DNA from: JBDIVL01 sp039794405
GTDB taxonomy: Bacteria > Planctomycetota > Brocadiia > Brocadiales > Brocadiaceae
Direction: 5' to 3'
Length of the DNA: 64,000 nt
Assembly: GCA_039794405.1 (NCBI GenBank)
Contig: JBDIVL010000016.1
Span: forward strand, 12,903 to 76,902
Both the position numbers and the translations under genes were made by a program. Numbering within the stretch: the first letter of the stretch is position 1; each line of letters begins with the position of its first letter. Of this stretch, positions 27,687 to 35,639 are shown in pieces. The notes under the pieces were generated by a model, which had not been told where the DNA came from, searched no databases, and saw only the letters and a program-made list of their open reading frames with translations.

Positions 27687-27845
27687 ATGCGTACATATAA
27701 TGATTCCCCAGGTATAGGTGTCTTAAAACCAGGAGTCGATATAGGTTTCGGCATTGCGGTAGGAGAGGTTTTCGTTTATTTATTATCCGTTGGACAAAAG
27801 CCATCATCCAGTAAGCAGGTATATTCACGAGGCTACCAGAATTGA
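27687..27845 (+). CDS. Possible 52-residue glycine-rich small protein
   Basis: ATG 27687 opens a 52-codon frame (MRTYNDSPGIGVLKPG, then DIGFGIAVGEVFVYLLS, then a polar tail), ending TGA 27845, 75 bp before the radical SAM gene. There is no strong ribosome binding site and I recognise no family. Composition is protein-like. It may be a real small gene or a coding relic. The rest of 27507-27919 shows nothing else. Confidence 0.3.
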   Translation: MRTYNDSPGIGVLKPGVDIGFGIAVGEVFVYLLSVGQKPSSSKQVYSRGYQN

Positions 27846-27919
27846 AGGGCTATCGAGGTTGTATGATACTAGGGTTTTAATTTCATTTAAATTAATCTCA
27901 TTGGTAAAGGGAGGACACA

Positions 27920-29518
27920 ATGAACATTCTATTGATCTACCCTGAATTTCCAGATACATTTTTGGGTTTCAAGCATGCGCTTAAATTCATACGTAAAAAG
28001 GCAGTCTCTCCACCATTGGGTCTATTAACAGTTGCTGCGATGCTGCCCAAAGAATGGGTAAAACGATTAGTCGACCTCAATGTAACAAAGCTTACTGAGG
28101 AAGACCTTGCATGGGCTGATTATGTCCTTATCAGCGCTATGGTTATACAGAAGGATTCAGCACGTCGGGCTATTGCGCAGTGTAAAGAAGCAGGTGTTAA
28201 AATTGTCGCAGGAGGACCACTCTTCACAACCGAGTACGATCAATTCGAGGAGGTTGATTACCTGGTGCTTAACGAAGCCGAGGTGACCCTTCCATCCTTT
28301 CTTGCAGACCTGGAACGGGGATGTGCGAGGCACATTTACACGACACCTGAATTTGCTGACATCCGAAAGACTCCAATTCCTCTATGGGATCTGGCTGACC
28401 TTAACCTGTACGCCTCTATAAATATTCAATTCTGCCGGGGCTGTCCTTACGATTGCGATTTTTGTAATGTAACAACATTGTTTGGTCACCGGCCACGTAC
28501 CAAAACTATTGAACAAATTACCGCCGAGTTGGACAGGTTCTATACTCTGGGGTGGCGTGGAACCGCCTTCTTTGTCGATGATAATCTCATCGGGAACAAA
28601 AAACATTTTAAGTCAGAATTATTGCCCGCACTTATCGAATGGCAACGGGGCAAAGGGCAAACAACTTTCAATTGTCAAGTATCTATAAATCTTGCGGATG
28701 ATGAGCAGTTGATGAACATGATGGTTGAGGCTGGATTTGATACCGTTTTTGTCGGAATTGAAACACCGAATGAAGACACTCTGACCGAATGTGGCAAAAA
28801 ACATAACAAAAACCGCAACCTGGTTGAAGACGTAAAACGCGTACACCGGGCAGGATTGCAGGTAGAAGGAGGTTTTATCGTTGGGTTTGATAATGATACA
28901 GACTCCGTCTTCCAGCAGCAAATTGATTTTATTCAAAAGAGTGGAATTGTAATGGCTGTCGTCGGGATGCTTCAAGCTCCGCCTGGTACAAAACTTCACA
29001 AACGTCTGAGGAATGAAAATCGCGTGTTAGGTCAAATATCCTGGAACAGCATAGACGGTGGAACAAATATTATCCCTAATATGAGTCTTGATGTCCTACG
29101 AGAGGGATACAAGAATATCATGCGTCACATTTATTCTCCAAAGCAATACTATCAACGACTTAAGACCTTCTTTCGAGAATATAAGCCTCAAAAAGTTGAA
29201 ACCCCACAGAACTTCGAGCACATTCTGGCATTGTTTCGTTCAATCTACTACTTAGGAATCATAGGCAAGGAACGATTCCATTATTGGAACTTCTTATTAT
29301 GGACATGCTTTCACCACCCAAAATTATTCCCGCTTGCCATTAGACTTGCAATTTATGGTCACCATTTCCGTAAAGTTTGCGAACTATACATCTTTAAGAG
29401 CTCGGTATTGCCAACCAAATACCCGGAAAATAGTATCGGGATAGCTCACGATTATACGGACAGGTTGTTTGAAAGACCTCAAGGAGTTACTCACAATAGG
29501 ATGCGAAATGGTGAGTAG
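27920..29518 (+). CDS. B12-binding-domain radical SAM protein (DUF4070 type)
   Basis: A 532-residue class B-like radical SAM enzyme. The N-terminal cobalamin-binding domain (about 1-140) opens NILLIYPEFPDTFLGFKHAL and has VDLNV and AGGPLF. The radical SAM core (about 165-390) has the cluster motif CRGCPYDCDFCNV (CX3CX2C) and VGIETPNEDTL. The C-terminal third fits the DUF4070 group. Relatives include hopanoid methylases, but this PEFPDTF subgroup has no assigned reaction that I know of. The start has GGGAGGACACA. It sits inside the MITE-bracketed segment with no obvious pathway partner; the small protein upstream may or may not be related. Confidence 0.88.
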   Translation: MNILLIYPEFPDTFLGFKHALKFIRKKAVSPPLGLLTVAAMLPKEWVKRLVDLNVTKLTEEDLAWADYVLISAMVIQKDSARRAIAQCKEAGVKIVAGGPLFTTEYDQFEEVDYLVLNEAEVTLPSFLADLERGCARHIYTTPEFADIRKTPIPLWDLADLNLYASINIQFCRGCPYDCDFCNVTTLFGHRPRTKTIEQITAELDRFYTLGWRGTAFFVDDNLIGNKKHFKSELLPALIEWQRGKGQTTFNCQVSINLADDEQLMNMMVEAGFDTVFVGIETPNEDTLTECGKKHNKNRNLVEDVKRVHRAGLQVEGGFIVGFDNDTDSVFQQQIDFIQKSGIVMAVVGMLQAPPGTKLHKRLRNENRVLGQISWNSIDGGTNIIPNMSLDVLREGYKNIMRHIYSPKQYYQRLKTFFREYKPQKVETPQNFEHILALFRSIYYLGIIGKERFHYWNFLLWTCFHHPKLFPLAIRLAIYGHHFRKVCELYIFKSSVLPTKYPENSIGIAHDYTDRLFERPQGVTHNRMRNGE

Positions 29519-29590
29519 AAAAGACGGGAACTACAACTTCAATATGTGTTGTATTTAGCAGTTTTTGGTGAACAAAAACTTATAAAAAAG

Positions 29591-29741
29591 GTAACAATGT
29601 AGTTTTTTGAAAAATTCCAACAATAGTGATGTTTGCCGTGCAGTGTGGGGGCGAAGCATTTGCTATACATTGGCATACATGCGTTCATACCCAAACTGGC
29701 AAATGCTTCGCCCCTACTTTTTCAAAAAACTACATTGTTAC
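29591..29741 (-). mobile_element. MITE-like element, copy 3
   Basis: A 151 bp unit from GTAACAATGTAGTTTTTTGA to TCAAAAAACTACATTGTTAC. It is nearly the exact reverse complement of the element at 24803, including the AAATGCTTCGCCCCTAC block and the CAAACTGGCA interior. The pair encloses 4.6 kb. Confidence 0.8.
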
Positions 29742-29795
29742 TAAAAAAGTTTTTACAAAGGAATACAACAGAGAAGACTTTTTAAAGGGACGCTT

Positions 29796-30194
29796 ATGAT
29801 TGATTATTTAAAGAAATTCGAAAGGATAATAATTATCTCCCTCATGGTGATGTTGGCGCTAGTGTTATCACTCTATACCATAGATCTCGGCTTGATTGTT
29901 GTAAAAGCTATTCTGTCACCACCGATATTTTTGCTCGATATCAGCGAATTGCTAGACATTTTTGGCTTTTTCATGTTGGTTTTAATCGGCATTGAGCTAT
30001 TGGAATCGGTCAAAACATATCTTTCGAAAAATGTGATTCCTGTTGAAGTAGTATTTACTGTTGCCTTGATTGCGGTTGCACGCAAGATTATCATCCTAGA
30101 AGTAAAAGAAATTTCGGGCTTCACTTTGCTTGGCCTGGCTTCTATTGTTATTGCCCTTTCGGCGGGATATTACCTTCTAAAACGAAGTCGTTAA
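29796..30194 (+). CDS. psiE: PsiE-like phosphate-starvation-inducible membrane protein
   Basis: A 132-residue protein with four membrane helices (about 10-35, 45-65, 80-98, 105-125), including ELLDIFGFFMLVLIGIELLES and VEVVFTVALIAVARKIIILE, the conserved PsiE-family blocks. PsiE-type proteins are integral membrane proteins of unknown biochemical role, first seen as phosphate-starvation genes in Escherichia coli. Preceded by AAAGGGACGCTT and by the MITE copy. Start ATG 29796. Confidence 0.8.
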   Translation: MIDYLKKFERIIIISLMVMLALVLSLYTIDLGLIVVKAILSPPIFLLDISELLDIFGFFMLVLIGIELLESVKTYLSKNVIPVEVVFTVALIAVARKIIILEVKEISGFTLLGLASIVIALSAGYYLLKRSR

Positions 30195-30268
30195 GATAAT
30201 ACTTCCGGTATTAAAACGCCTGAAAAACGGTAACGAAATTGTTAAAAATGGAGAAAGCTTTTTGATAT

Positions 30269-30961
30269 ATGGTGAAGTTGGTAGTAGTAAGGCACGGAGA
30301 AAGTATATGGAATTACGAAAATATATTCACAGGATGGACGGATATTGATTTATCAGCTAATGGAGTTGCAGAGGCAAAACAAGCAGGAAAAATTTTAAAA
30401 AAAGAAGGATATATTTTTGATATTGCCTTCACTTCTGTACTTAAAAGAGCAATTAAAACTTTGTGGTATATTTTAGATGAAATGGATTTGACTTGGATAC
30501 CAGTATACAAAACATGGAGATTGAATGAAAGGCACTATGGCGCATTGCAAGGTTTAAACAAAGCAGAGGCGGCTAAAAAATACGGAGAAGAACAAGTCTT
30601 TATATGGAGGAGGAGTTATGATGTGCCGCCCCCTTCTCTTACATTAACAGATAAGCGTTATCCCGGTAATGATATAAAATACCAGAATGTTGATAAAAAC
30701 GAAATACCTTTAACAGAGAGTTTAAGAGATACAATTTTTAGATTTTTACCTTACTGGAATGAGGTAATATCACCTGCTATCCGTGAGAAAAAAAGGGTTA
30801 TCATTGTAGCTCACGGAAATAGTTTAAGGGCTTTGGTCAAATATCTTGATAACATGCCAGACGATAAAACCACAGGGTTAAACATTCCGACAGGTATACC
30901 CCTCGTGTACGACCTCGATGAGAGATTAAAACCAACCTCGAAATATTATCTTGATGTTTAG
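30269..30961 (+). CDS. gpmA: 2,3-bisphosphoglycerate-dependent phosphoglycerate mutase
   Basis: A 230-residue GpmA-type enzyme that interconverts 3- and 2-phosphoglycerate in glycolysis. The phosphohistidine motif VVRHGESIWN is at the N-terminus, followed by FTGWTDIDL, TSVLKRAIKTLW, RLNERHYGALQGLNK and VAHGNSLRAL near 185, with an IPTGIPLVY end. Length and motif spacing are standard for the cofactor-dependent family. It lies 74 bp after the PsiE-like gene and may be cotranscribed with it. Confidence 0.93.
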   Translation: MVKLVVVRHGESIWNYENIFTGWTDIDLSANGVAEAKQAGKILKKEGYIFDIAFTSVLKRAIKTLWYILDEMDLTWIPVYKTWRLNERHYGALQGLNKAEAAKKYGEEQVFIWRRSYDVPPPSLTLTDKRYPGNDIKYQNVDKNEIPLTESLRDTIFRFLPYWNEVISPAIREKKRVIIVAHGNSLRALVKYLDNMPDDKTTGLNIPTGIPLVYDLDERLKPTSKYYLDV

Positions 30962-31450
30962 GAATTCAAAGTAATGGCCACGTTGTCCTGTGTCCTGAAG
31001 GCTGGTTTTATTGTACTCGATTAAAGCAACAAAGAAAGAAAAAGTCACCGAAAAGACTTCATTTAACGTTTTTGCGTTACTTGTATACCTCTTTCCATGG
31101 TTTGTTTCTTCATTGGATTACTACAATTTATTGAGTTTCGTACCTCGACCCCACCTACCAGAACGCCTGCTCCTTACTGTCTACGGAAGACACTCAAGAC
31201 ACTCCATCGAACCATTATCTCTATCTCATCGGTCTGAAGCTTTACCTCTTTAGTATTTTTGTGTATTTCTTAGCTCTTAACTGTAACTAAATTGTTTCCA
31301 CTTGTTAACATCCTGATATTTTTCTTCATATGTCTTAATTACAAATACTTACGATAATTGTTGAAATTGTTTTGAGAAACAATTTGTTTCCAGTTTAATT
31401 TTTCAAAAATATGGTGTAAAAATTTTTATCATTTATAAGTATTTAAATTT
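30962..31450. other. Non-coding gap
   Basis: No gene is supported. It contains a GTCACCGAAAAGACTTCATT motif near 31046 (a distant copy of GCCGAAGGCCTAATTTAA) and CTCATCGGTCTGAAGCTTTA near 31225 (family I short repeat, also near 38920, 46147, 48858 and 50340). The last part is very AT-rich. Confidence 0.45.
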
Positions 31451-31480
31451 AAAAGGCTTAGAGAAATCTAAGCTTTTTTT
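31451..31480 (+). terminator. Rho-independent terminator
   Basis: AAAAGGCTTAG and CTAAGCTTTTTTT form an 8-11 bp stem with a six-base loop and a run of seven or more T. It ends rightward transcription before the sensor locus. Confidence 0.8.
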
Positions 31481-31488
31481 ATTTTTCC

Positions 31489-31504
31489 AGGTATCTTGCT
31501 TGCA
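31489..31504 (+). promoter_or_regulatory. Sigma-54-like -24/-12 site
   Basis: AGGTATCTTGCTTGCA keeps the GG and GC doublets at the right distance, with full TTGCA at -12, against the TGGCACGNNNNTTGCA consensus; mismatches are at positions 1, 4, 6 and 7. Transcription would start near 31515, about 34 bp before the ATG at 31549, and the site lies just after a terminator. Confidence 0.45.
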
Positions 31505-31548
31505 AAATATTCTTTCGAAAAGTGGTTTTTTCAATAGGGAAGAGAAAG

Positions 31549-31917
31549 ATGTTAACGAAAAGAATATTAATCGTTGATGATGAAGAAGGGTATAGAAAGG
31601 TATTAACAAACTCCTTAATTGATCTGGGGTTTGAGGCGAAGGCTGTAAATAATGGTTTCGACGCATTGGAAGAGATTAAAAGGCAATGTTATCCAATTAT
31701 TTTACTTGACGTAAAAATGCCCGGGATGGATGGCATCGAATTATTAGACCAAATGCAGGAAATGAGGTCCCGGCCCCATATTGTAGTTATTACTGCTTAT
31801 ACCGATGAAGAGGTTGTAAAGGAGGTAATCAGAAAGGGTGCTAAAAGGGTAATTACAAAACCGTTCAGCACAAATGATATTGAAGTGTGTCTTCGCGAGT
31901 TTACGAAATCAAAATAA
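31549..31917 (+). CDS. Single-domain response regulator (CheY-like)
   Basis: A 122-residue receiver with no output domain when started at ATG 31549 (MLTKRILIVDDEEG); a GTG at 31522 is less likely since GGAAGAGAAAG precedes the ATG. Acidic residues D10, D11, E12, phospho-acceptor D54 and K104 are all present. Single receivers act by phospho-transfer or protein binding. It is first in a cluster with a heme-c Cache sensor, a PAS protein and nitrate/nitrite-type transporters. No histidine kinase is in this cluster, so its phosphodonor is unknown. Confidence 0.9.
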   Translation: MLTKRILIVDDEEGYRKVLTNSLIDLGFEAKAVNNGFDALEEIKRQCYPIILLDVKMPGMDGIELLDQMQEMRSRPHIVVITAYTDEEVVKEVIRKGAKRVITKPFSTNDIEVCLREFTKSK

Positions 31918-31959
31918 AATTTACGAGCTCCAGGAGTTTAACAGAAAAGAGGTGAGATT

Positions 31960-33366
31960 ATGATAAAGATATTTAAAGAACGGATCGTAATGGTGATTAT
32001 TACTTTCATATTTTTTGGGCTGTTGCCCCTTATTTTATTTAGAATGCTTGCTTTTCCGAAGGCGAGTTCTGAACTAAAGCAAAGTGTTAAAAGAAACCTG
32101 GAAAGCGTTGTTGCCCGGCAAAAAGATCTCCTTGCATTGTTATGGGATGAAAGAAAGTCTCACGCGAGGACTGTTTCAGATACCATACAGAGTGCGTTAT
32201 TTATTCATGGTGATAATAATTTTATCAATCTTGTAAACGGCAGAGATGAGCATGAGTACTTAAGGTTGAAAACACAACTGGAATGTATAAAAGCAGACTA
32301 CAGTTACAAAGGGATATTTGTTTGTGATGCGGCAGGGATAATCCGGTTAACAACAGAAAATGAGAAATCACTGCTGGGCTTAAATATTTTGAAGGAAAAA
32401 CCCTTTCACCGAATTCAGGAAACCCTCTACGATGGCAAAATATATATATCAGATGTCATTCATTATTCAACCAGTAACAATGTTCATGATGAGAAAGAGA
32501 AGGAATTTCCTTCGTTATTTATGTCTCACCCTGTCAAAGGCAAGAATCACGACGTGATTGGTGCGGTTATACTCTGGATGGATACTTCTATGCTTAATAG
32601 CGGTGTGAAAAACGTTGCATTAGGAAAAACAGGAGAGGCTTATTTAGTGAATAAAGATGGTATCATGATTACGAAATCAAGATTTTCTGAGCATATGAAA
32701 TATGCTGATAGTACCTGCAAAACCTGTCACGAAGTCGTTGACCCCGATACAAACTTAATAACAAAGGGGGTAAAGAGGTGTATTACAGGAAAATCGACTG
32801 GCTATGATCTGGAAGGATATATGGATTATGACGGGTTAAAGGTCGTAGGTGCATGGACCTGGCTGAAGGATCTGAATATGGGATTGATTGTCGAAATCGA
32901 TGCAGATGAGGCACTTGGTACCGTAAACAACATAAATTCCATGGTGAAATCGCTCATGCTGGTAATGATTATTCCGGCGTTTGCTATGGCCCTTTTGATG
33001 TATAGAAAATTGAACACCGGATATATGCTAAAAGAATTATCTCTGCCGAAAAAGGCCTTATTGGGAGTCACCAGTGTTATTGTAGTCGGATTTATCATAG
33101 CGATTTTAGATGATTATGAATTGAGAAAGGAGCGCGGCTATCTGCGAGAGCAGAAATACAAAATACACAATCCTTTAGATGTCCTGGGTTCGATTGTAAC
33201 GCAGAGGGATGAGGATTTTATCAAGAGTAACATTTTCAAGTTCCGGGAAGAACTGCCCGTTTTGAAATCTGAGTATGTCCCTCAGAAAAATGATAATGAA
33301 ATAGTAAAAAGTCCGATAAAGCAGCCGCTAGAGAAAACGGTAGCAACATGGGAGATAAAACCCTAG
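31960..33366 (+). CDS. Cache-domain membrane sensor with c-type heme motif, no output domain
   Basis: A 468-residue protein. TM1 about 10-28; extracytoplasmic double-Cache-like region (35-320) with GKTGEAYLVNKDGIMITKSR, typical of such sensors; TM2 about 330-348; a short cytoplasmic loop; TM3 about 366-384; and a periplasmic tail of about 80 residues. Within the Cache region is CKTCH (253-257), the covalent heme-c attachment motif, preceded by a possible distal histidine/methionine stretch (SEHMKYAD). There is no HAMP, kinase or methyl-accepting domain. It therefore looks like a heme-based sensor that signals through other proteins. Good ribosome site AAGAGGTGAG. Ligand (redox state, NO, other) unknown. 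Confidence 0.8.
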   Translation: MIKIFKERIVMVIITFIFFGLLPLILFRMLAFPKASSELKQSVKRNLESVVARQKDLLALLWDERKSHARTVSDTIQSALFIHGDNNFINLVNGRDEHEYLRLKTQLECIKADYSYKGIFVCDAAGIIRLTTENEKSLLGLNILKEKPFHRIQETLYDGKIYISDVIHYSTSNNVHDEKEKEFPSLFMSHPVKGKNHDVIGAVILWMDTSMLNSGVKNVALGKTGEAYLVNKDGIMITKSRFSEHMKYADSTCKTCHEVVDPDTNLITKGVKRCITGKSTGYDLEGYMDYDGLKVVGAWTWLKDLNMGLIVEIDADEALGTVNNINSMVKSLMLVMIIPAFAMALLMYRKLNTGYMLKELSLPKKALLGVTSVIVVGFIIAILDDYELRKERGYLREQKYKIHNPLDVLGSIVTQRDEDFIKSNIFKFREELPVLKSEYVPQKNDNEIVKSPIKQPLEKTVATWEIKP

Positions 33367-33512
33367 TAAGGCAAAGATCCTGACCAATAAAAGAGATCAT
33401 GATCTGTCAGCTATCAGTAACCGGGGCAGAAACTGCATGCTGACGGCTGACAGCTATTGCCTATACAATAAAAGATATACCGATTATAAAGTCTTTAAAG
33501 AAAAATTTATTT
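33367..33512. repeat. Short palindromic spacer
   Basis: CTGTCAGCTATCAGTAACCG ... GCTGACGGCTGACAGCTAT at about 33405-33465 is an imperfect palindrome related to the one at 3492-3533. It separates the sensor gene from the PAS gene. Confidence 0.5.
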
Positions 33513-33530
33513 ATGGAATGGAGGGTATTT

Positions 33531-33920
33531 ATGGAAAATATCATGACATCAATAAAGGATAAATCTCAGCCGATTCTTGATGTGCAGGAGGCAAAAGGTT
33601 GGTTCGAATACGAACCTTCTTATGATGGGGTCATCATTCATATCAATAGAGCCGGGGCAAAGATTTTTGGATTTACCTCACCTGATGATATGATCGGGAA
33701 AAAGGTAAATGAATTGTATGCCCATCCCTTTGATCATGAGAAGACATTGTCCATGTTATTCAGAGATGGACAGGTAAACGGATTTTATACCTTGATGAGA
33801 ACAAAGAGTGGTAAATTGTTCTTTGTTAAGCAGAACAGTAGTCTCATTACAGAGGGCCTCTATAATTGTCCGTTAAAGGTAAAGAATGAATTCGAATTTG
33901 TTCAGCCATCGTTTCTTTAG
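33531..33920 (+). CDS. PAS-domain protein
   Basis: A 129-residue protein when started at ATG 33531, which is preceded by GGAGGGTATTT; an ATG at 33513 would add six residues. It is a single PAS-type domain: YDGVIIHINRAGAKIFGFTS, then MIGKKVNELYAHP and DGQVNGFYTLMRTKSGKLFF. There is no output domain. It may bind a ligand or partner of the sensor or receiver encoded upstream, or sense the cytoplasmic state for the transporter 31 bp downstream. This is inferred from context only. Confidence 0.78.
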   Translation: MENIMTSIKDKSQPILDVQEAKGWFEYEPSYDGVIIHINRAGAKIFGFTSPDDMIGKKVNELYAHPFDHEKTLSMLFRDGQVNGFYTLMRTKSGKLFFVKQNSSLITEGLYNCPLKVKNEFEFVQPSFL

Positions 33921-33951
33921 TATTTTTGAATAAGATTTCAGGAGATTTTTT

Positions 33952-35151
33952 ATGAATCCAACAGTACAAGCACCGAACGGAAATACACGGGTACTCATCC
34001 TTGCAACCTTGGCATTTGCTGTATGCTTTGCTGGTTGGGCCCTATTTTCTCCTTTAGCAGTATATCTGAAGGTTGAATTTAACTTGTCATCATCAGCCGT
34101 GGGACTCCTGCTCGCAACCCCGGTCTTACTTGGCTCCATAGCCAGGGTACCCATAGGGGTCCTTACGGATAAATATGGCGGCAGGAGGGTTTTTAGTATC
34201 CTGCTTCTCTTTTGCTTTTTTCCCATGTTTCTTGCAAGTTTTGCAAACAGTTACGGCTTTTTACTGATATGTGGCTTCTTTTTTGGCATGGCTGGTACGT
34301 CCTTCGCTATAGGAATTCCGCAGGTCTCCCAGTGGTATCCGAAAGAAAAACAAGGGCTTGCGTTGGGAATTTATGGTGTCGGAAATGTCGGCTCGGCCCT
34401 TGCTACATTTGGGGCGCCATTCCTTGCAGAATCCATCGGGTGGCACAAAGTATTTATCATTTACTCGATTCCCGTGTTTTTCATGGCATTTATATACTGG
34501 TTTTGCTCTGCTGATGCGCCTAGACCTGCTCATGCAAAGGTTCCGACCTTCAGCGATAAGTTAAAAGTATACAGGTCTTCTAATTTGATTTGGATCTTTT
34601 GCCTATTCTATTTTATGACCTTTGGGTTCTTTGTATGCTTTTCGTTGTGGCTACCATCGTACCTCAGAGATTTCTACAGAGTTACGCCGATACAGGCCGG
34701 CAGCCTTACATCAATATTTGTATTTGCCACCACATTTTCCCGTATCCTGGGGGGGTATCTCGGTGATCTTATCCCCGGAAGACGGATATTGATAATCCTT
34801 TCGGTGATTATACTCGGCATATTGATATTCCTTAATTTGAGAGTATCTTTGATAGCATCTCTTGTGGTTTTTTATCTTATGGGGGCCTGTTTGGGAATAG
34901 GCAACGGGGTTGTCTTTAAACTCGTAGCGGAGTATTTCCCAAAAGATACAGGTACCGTAGGCGGTATGGTAGGAGCGGCAGGTGGCCTTGGTGGGTTCTT
35001 CCTTCCGATAATTTTGGGTACAATCAGGGATTATACCAACAACTATTCACTTGGGTTTATCTTTGTTTCTCTTGTGTGCCTCATGGCCCTGTCTTTTATG
35101 GAAGAAAAGACCATGGTAAAGATGCATCAAAAAACGGTGAAGGTTACTTAG
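33952..35151 (+). CDS. NarK-type nitrate/nitrite MFS transporter
   Basis: A 399-residue, 12-helix major facilitator of the NNP family. The first helix block CFAGWALFSPLAVYL, GVLTDKYGGRRVF between helices 2 and 3, YGVGNVGSALATF and GAAGGLGGFFLPIILG (the two glycine-rich NNP signatures) are all visible, as are arginines in helices 2 and 8 (GSIARVPIGV, FSRILGGYLGD) that bind the anion in characterised NarK proteins. Members exchange nitrate and nitrite or import them with protons. The ribosome site is CAGGAGATTTTTT. In an anammox-type organism it would move nitrite in or nitrate out; direction cannot be read. Confidence 0.88.
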   Translation: MNPTVQAPNGNTRVLILATLAFAVCFAGWALFSPLAVYLKVEFNLSSSAVGLLLATPVLLGSIARVPIGVLTDKYGGRRVFSILLLFCFFPMFLASFANSYGFLLICGFFFGMAGTSFAIGIPQVSQWYPKEKQGLALGIYGVGNVGSALATFGAPFLAESIGWHKVFIIYSIPVFFMAFIYWFCSADAPRPAHAKVPTFSDKLKVYRSSNLIWIFCLFYFMTFGFFVCFSLWLPSYLRDFYRVTPIQAGSLTSIFVFATTFSRILGGYLGDLIPGRRILIILSVIILGILIFLNLRVSLIASLVVFYLMGACLGIGNGVVFKLVAEYFPKDTGTVGGMVGAAGGLGGFFLPIILGTIRDYTNNYSLGFIFVSLVCLMALSFMEEKTMVKMHQKTVKVT

Positions 35152-35639
35152 TTTCTCTATAAAGATATTTCTGAACCCCTGGTGTGGGTACTTTATCACA
35201 TTACCCACACCTTTCCCTTTCGTACATCCTATATCCGTAAGGAGCCAAAGTAGGGTGGGTATTGCCCATCAAAAACAAGTAATGTGGACAAGGAAGCGAT
35301 ATTTTGGTGGGCAATACCCACCCTCATAGCTCGTTCCAATTTTTAGAATAAGATGGTTCATTTAACCCGGTCCGAGAGCGTTAGAACAAGATAAAAGGTA
35401 TGGATAGGGATGGAGATGTGGTACGGGTGTTCAGGAATGTCAAAATCCAACGTTTAAAATCCGAAATCGGAAAATCCAAAATGAGATCAGGTTATTGGAA
35501 TTTTGTAATAATTCACTGTAAAGGTACAAAGATACCGGAAGCTAAAAGTTCGTTTGGATTTCCAACTTCCATCCTCTACCTCTGATTTTATCTCTTCCGG
35601 CTTGTTTGAGTCAGAAAACGTTTCTTTAGAGCATAGTGT
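35152..35639. repeat. Gap with family E repeat
   Basis: At 35252-35325 is a long imperfect inverted repeat (TAGGGTGGGTATTGCCCATC ... GGTGGGCAATACCCACCCT) around a GTGGACAAGGAAGCGATATTTT core. It is followed by CTCGTTCCAATTTTTAGAAT (35332), matching in reverse the sequence near 56340-56360. A short 61-codon frame at 35400 has no coding character. No gene is seen. Confidence 0.65.

Noticed and set aside
31011..31253. 80-codon frame after gpmA
   Set aside because: Contains a short-repeat sequence (family I) and has no ribosome site or domain.
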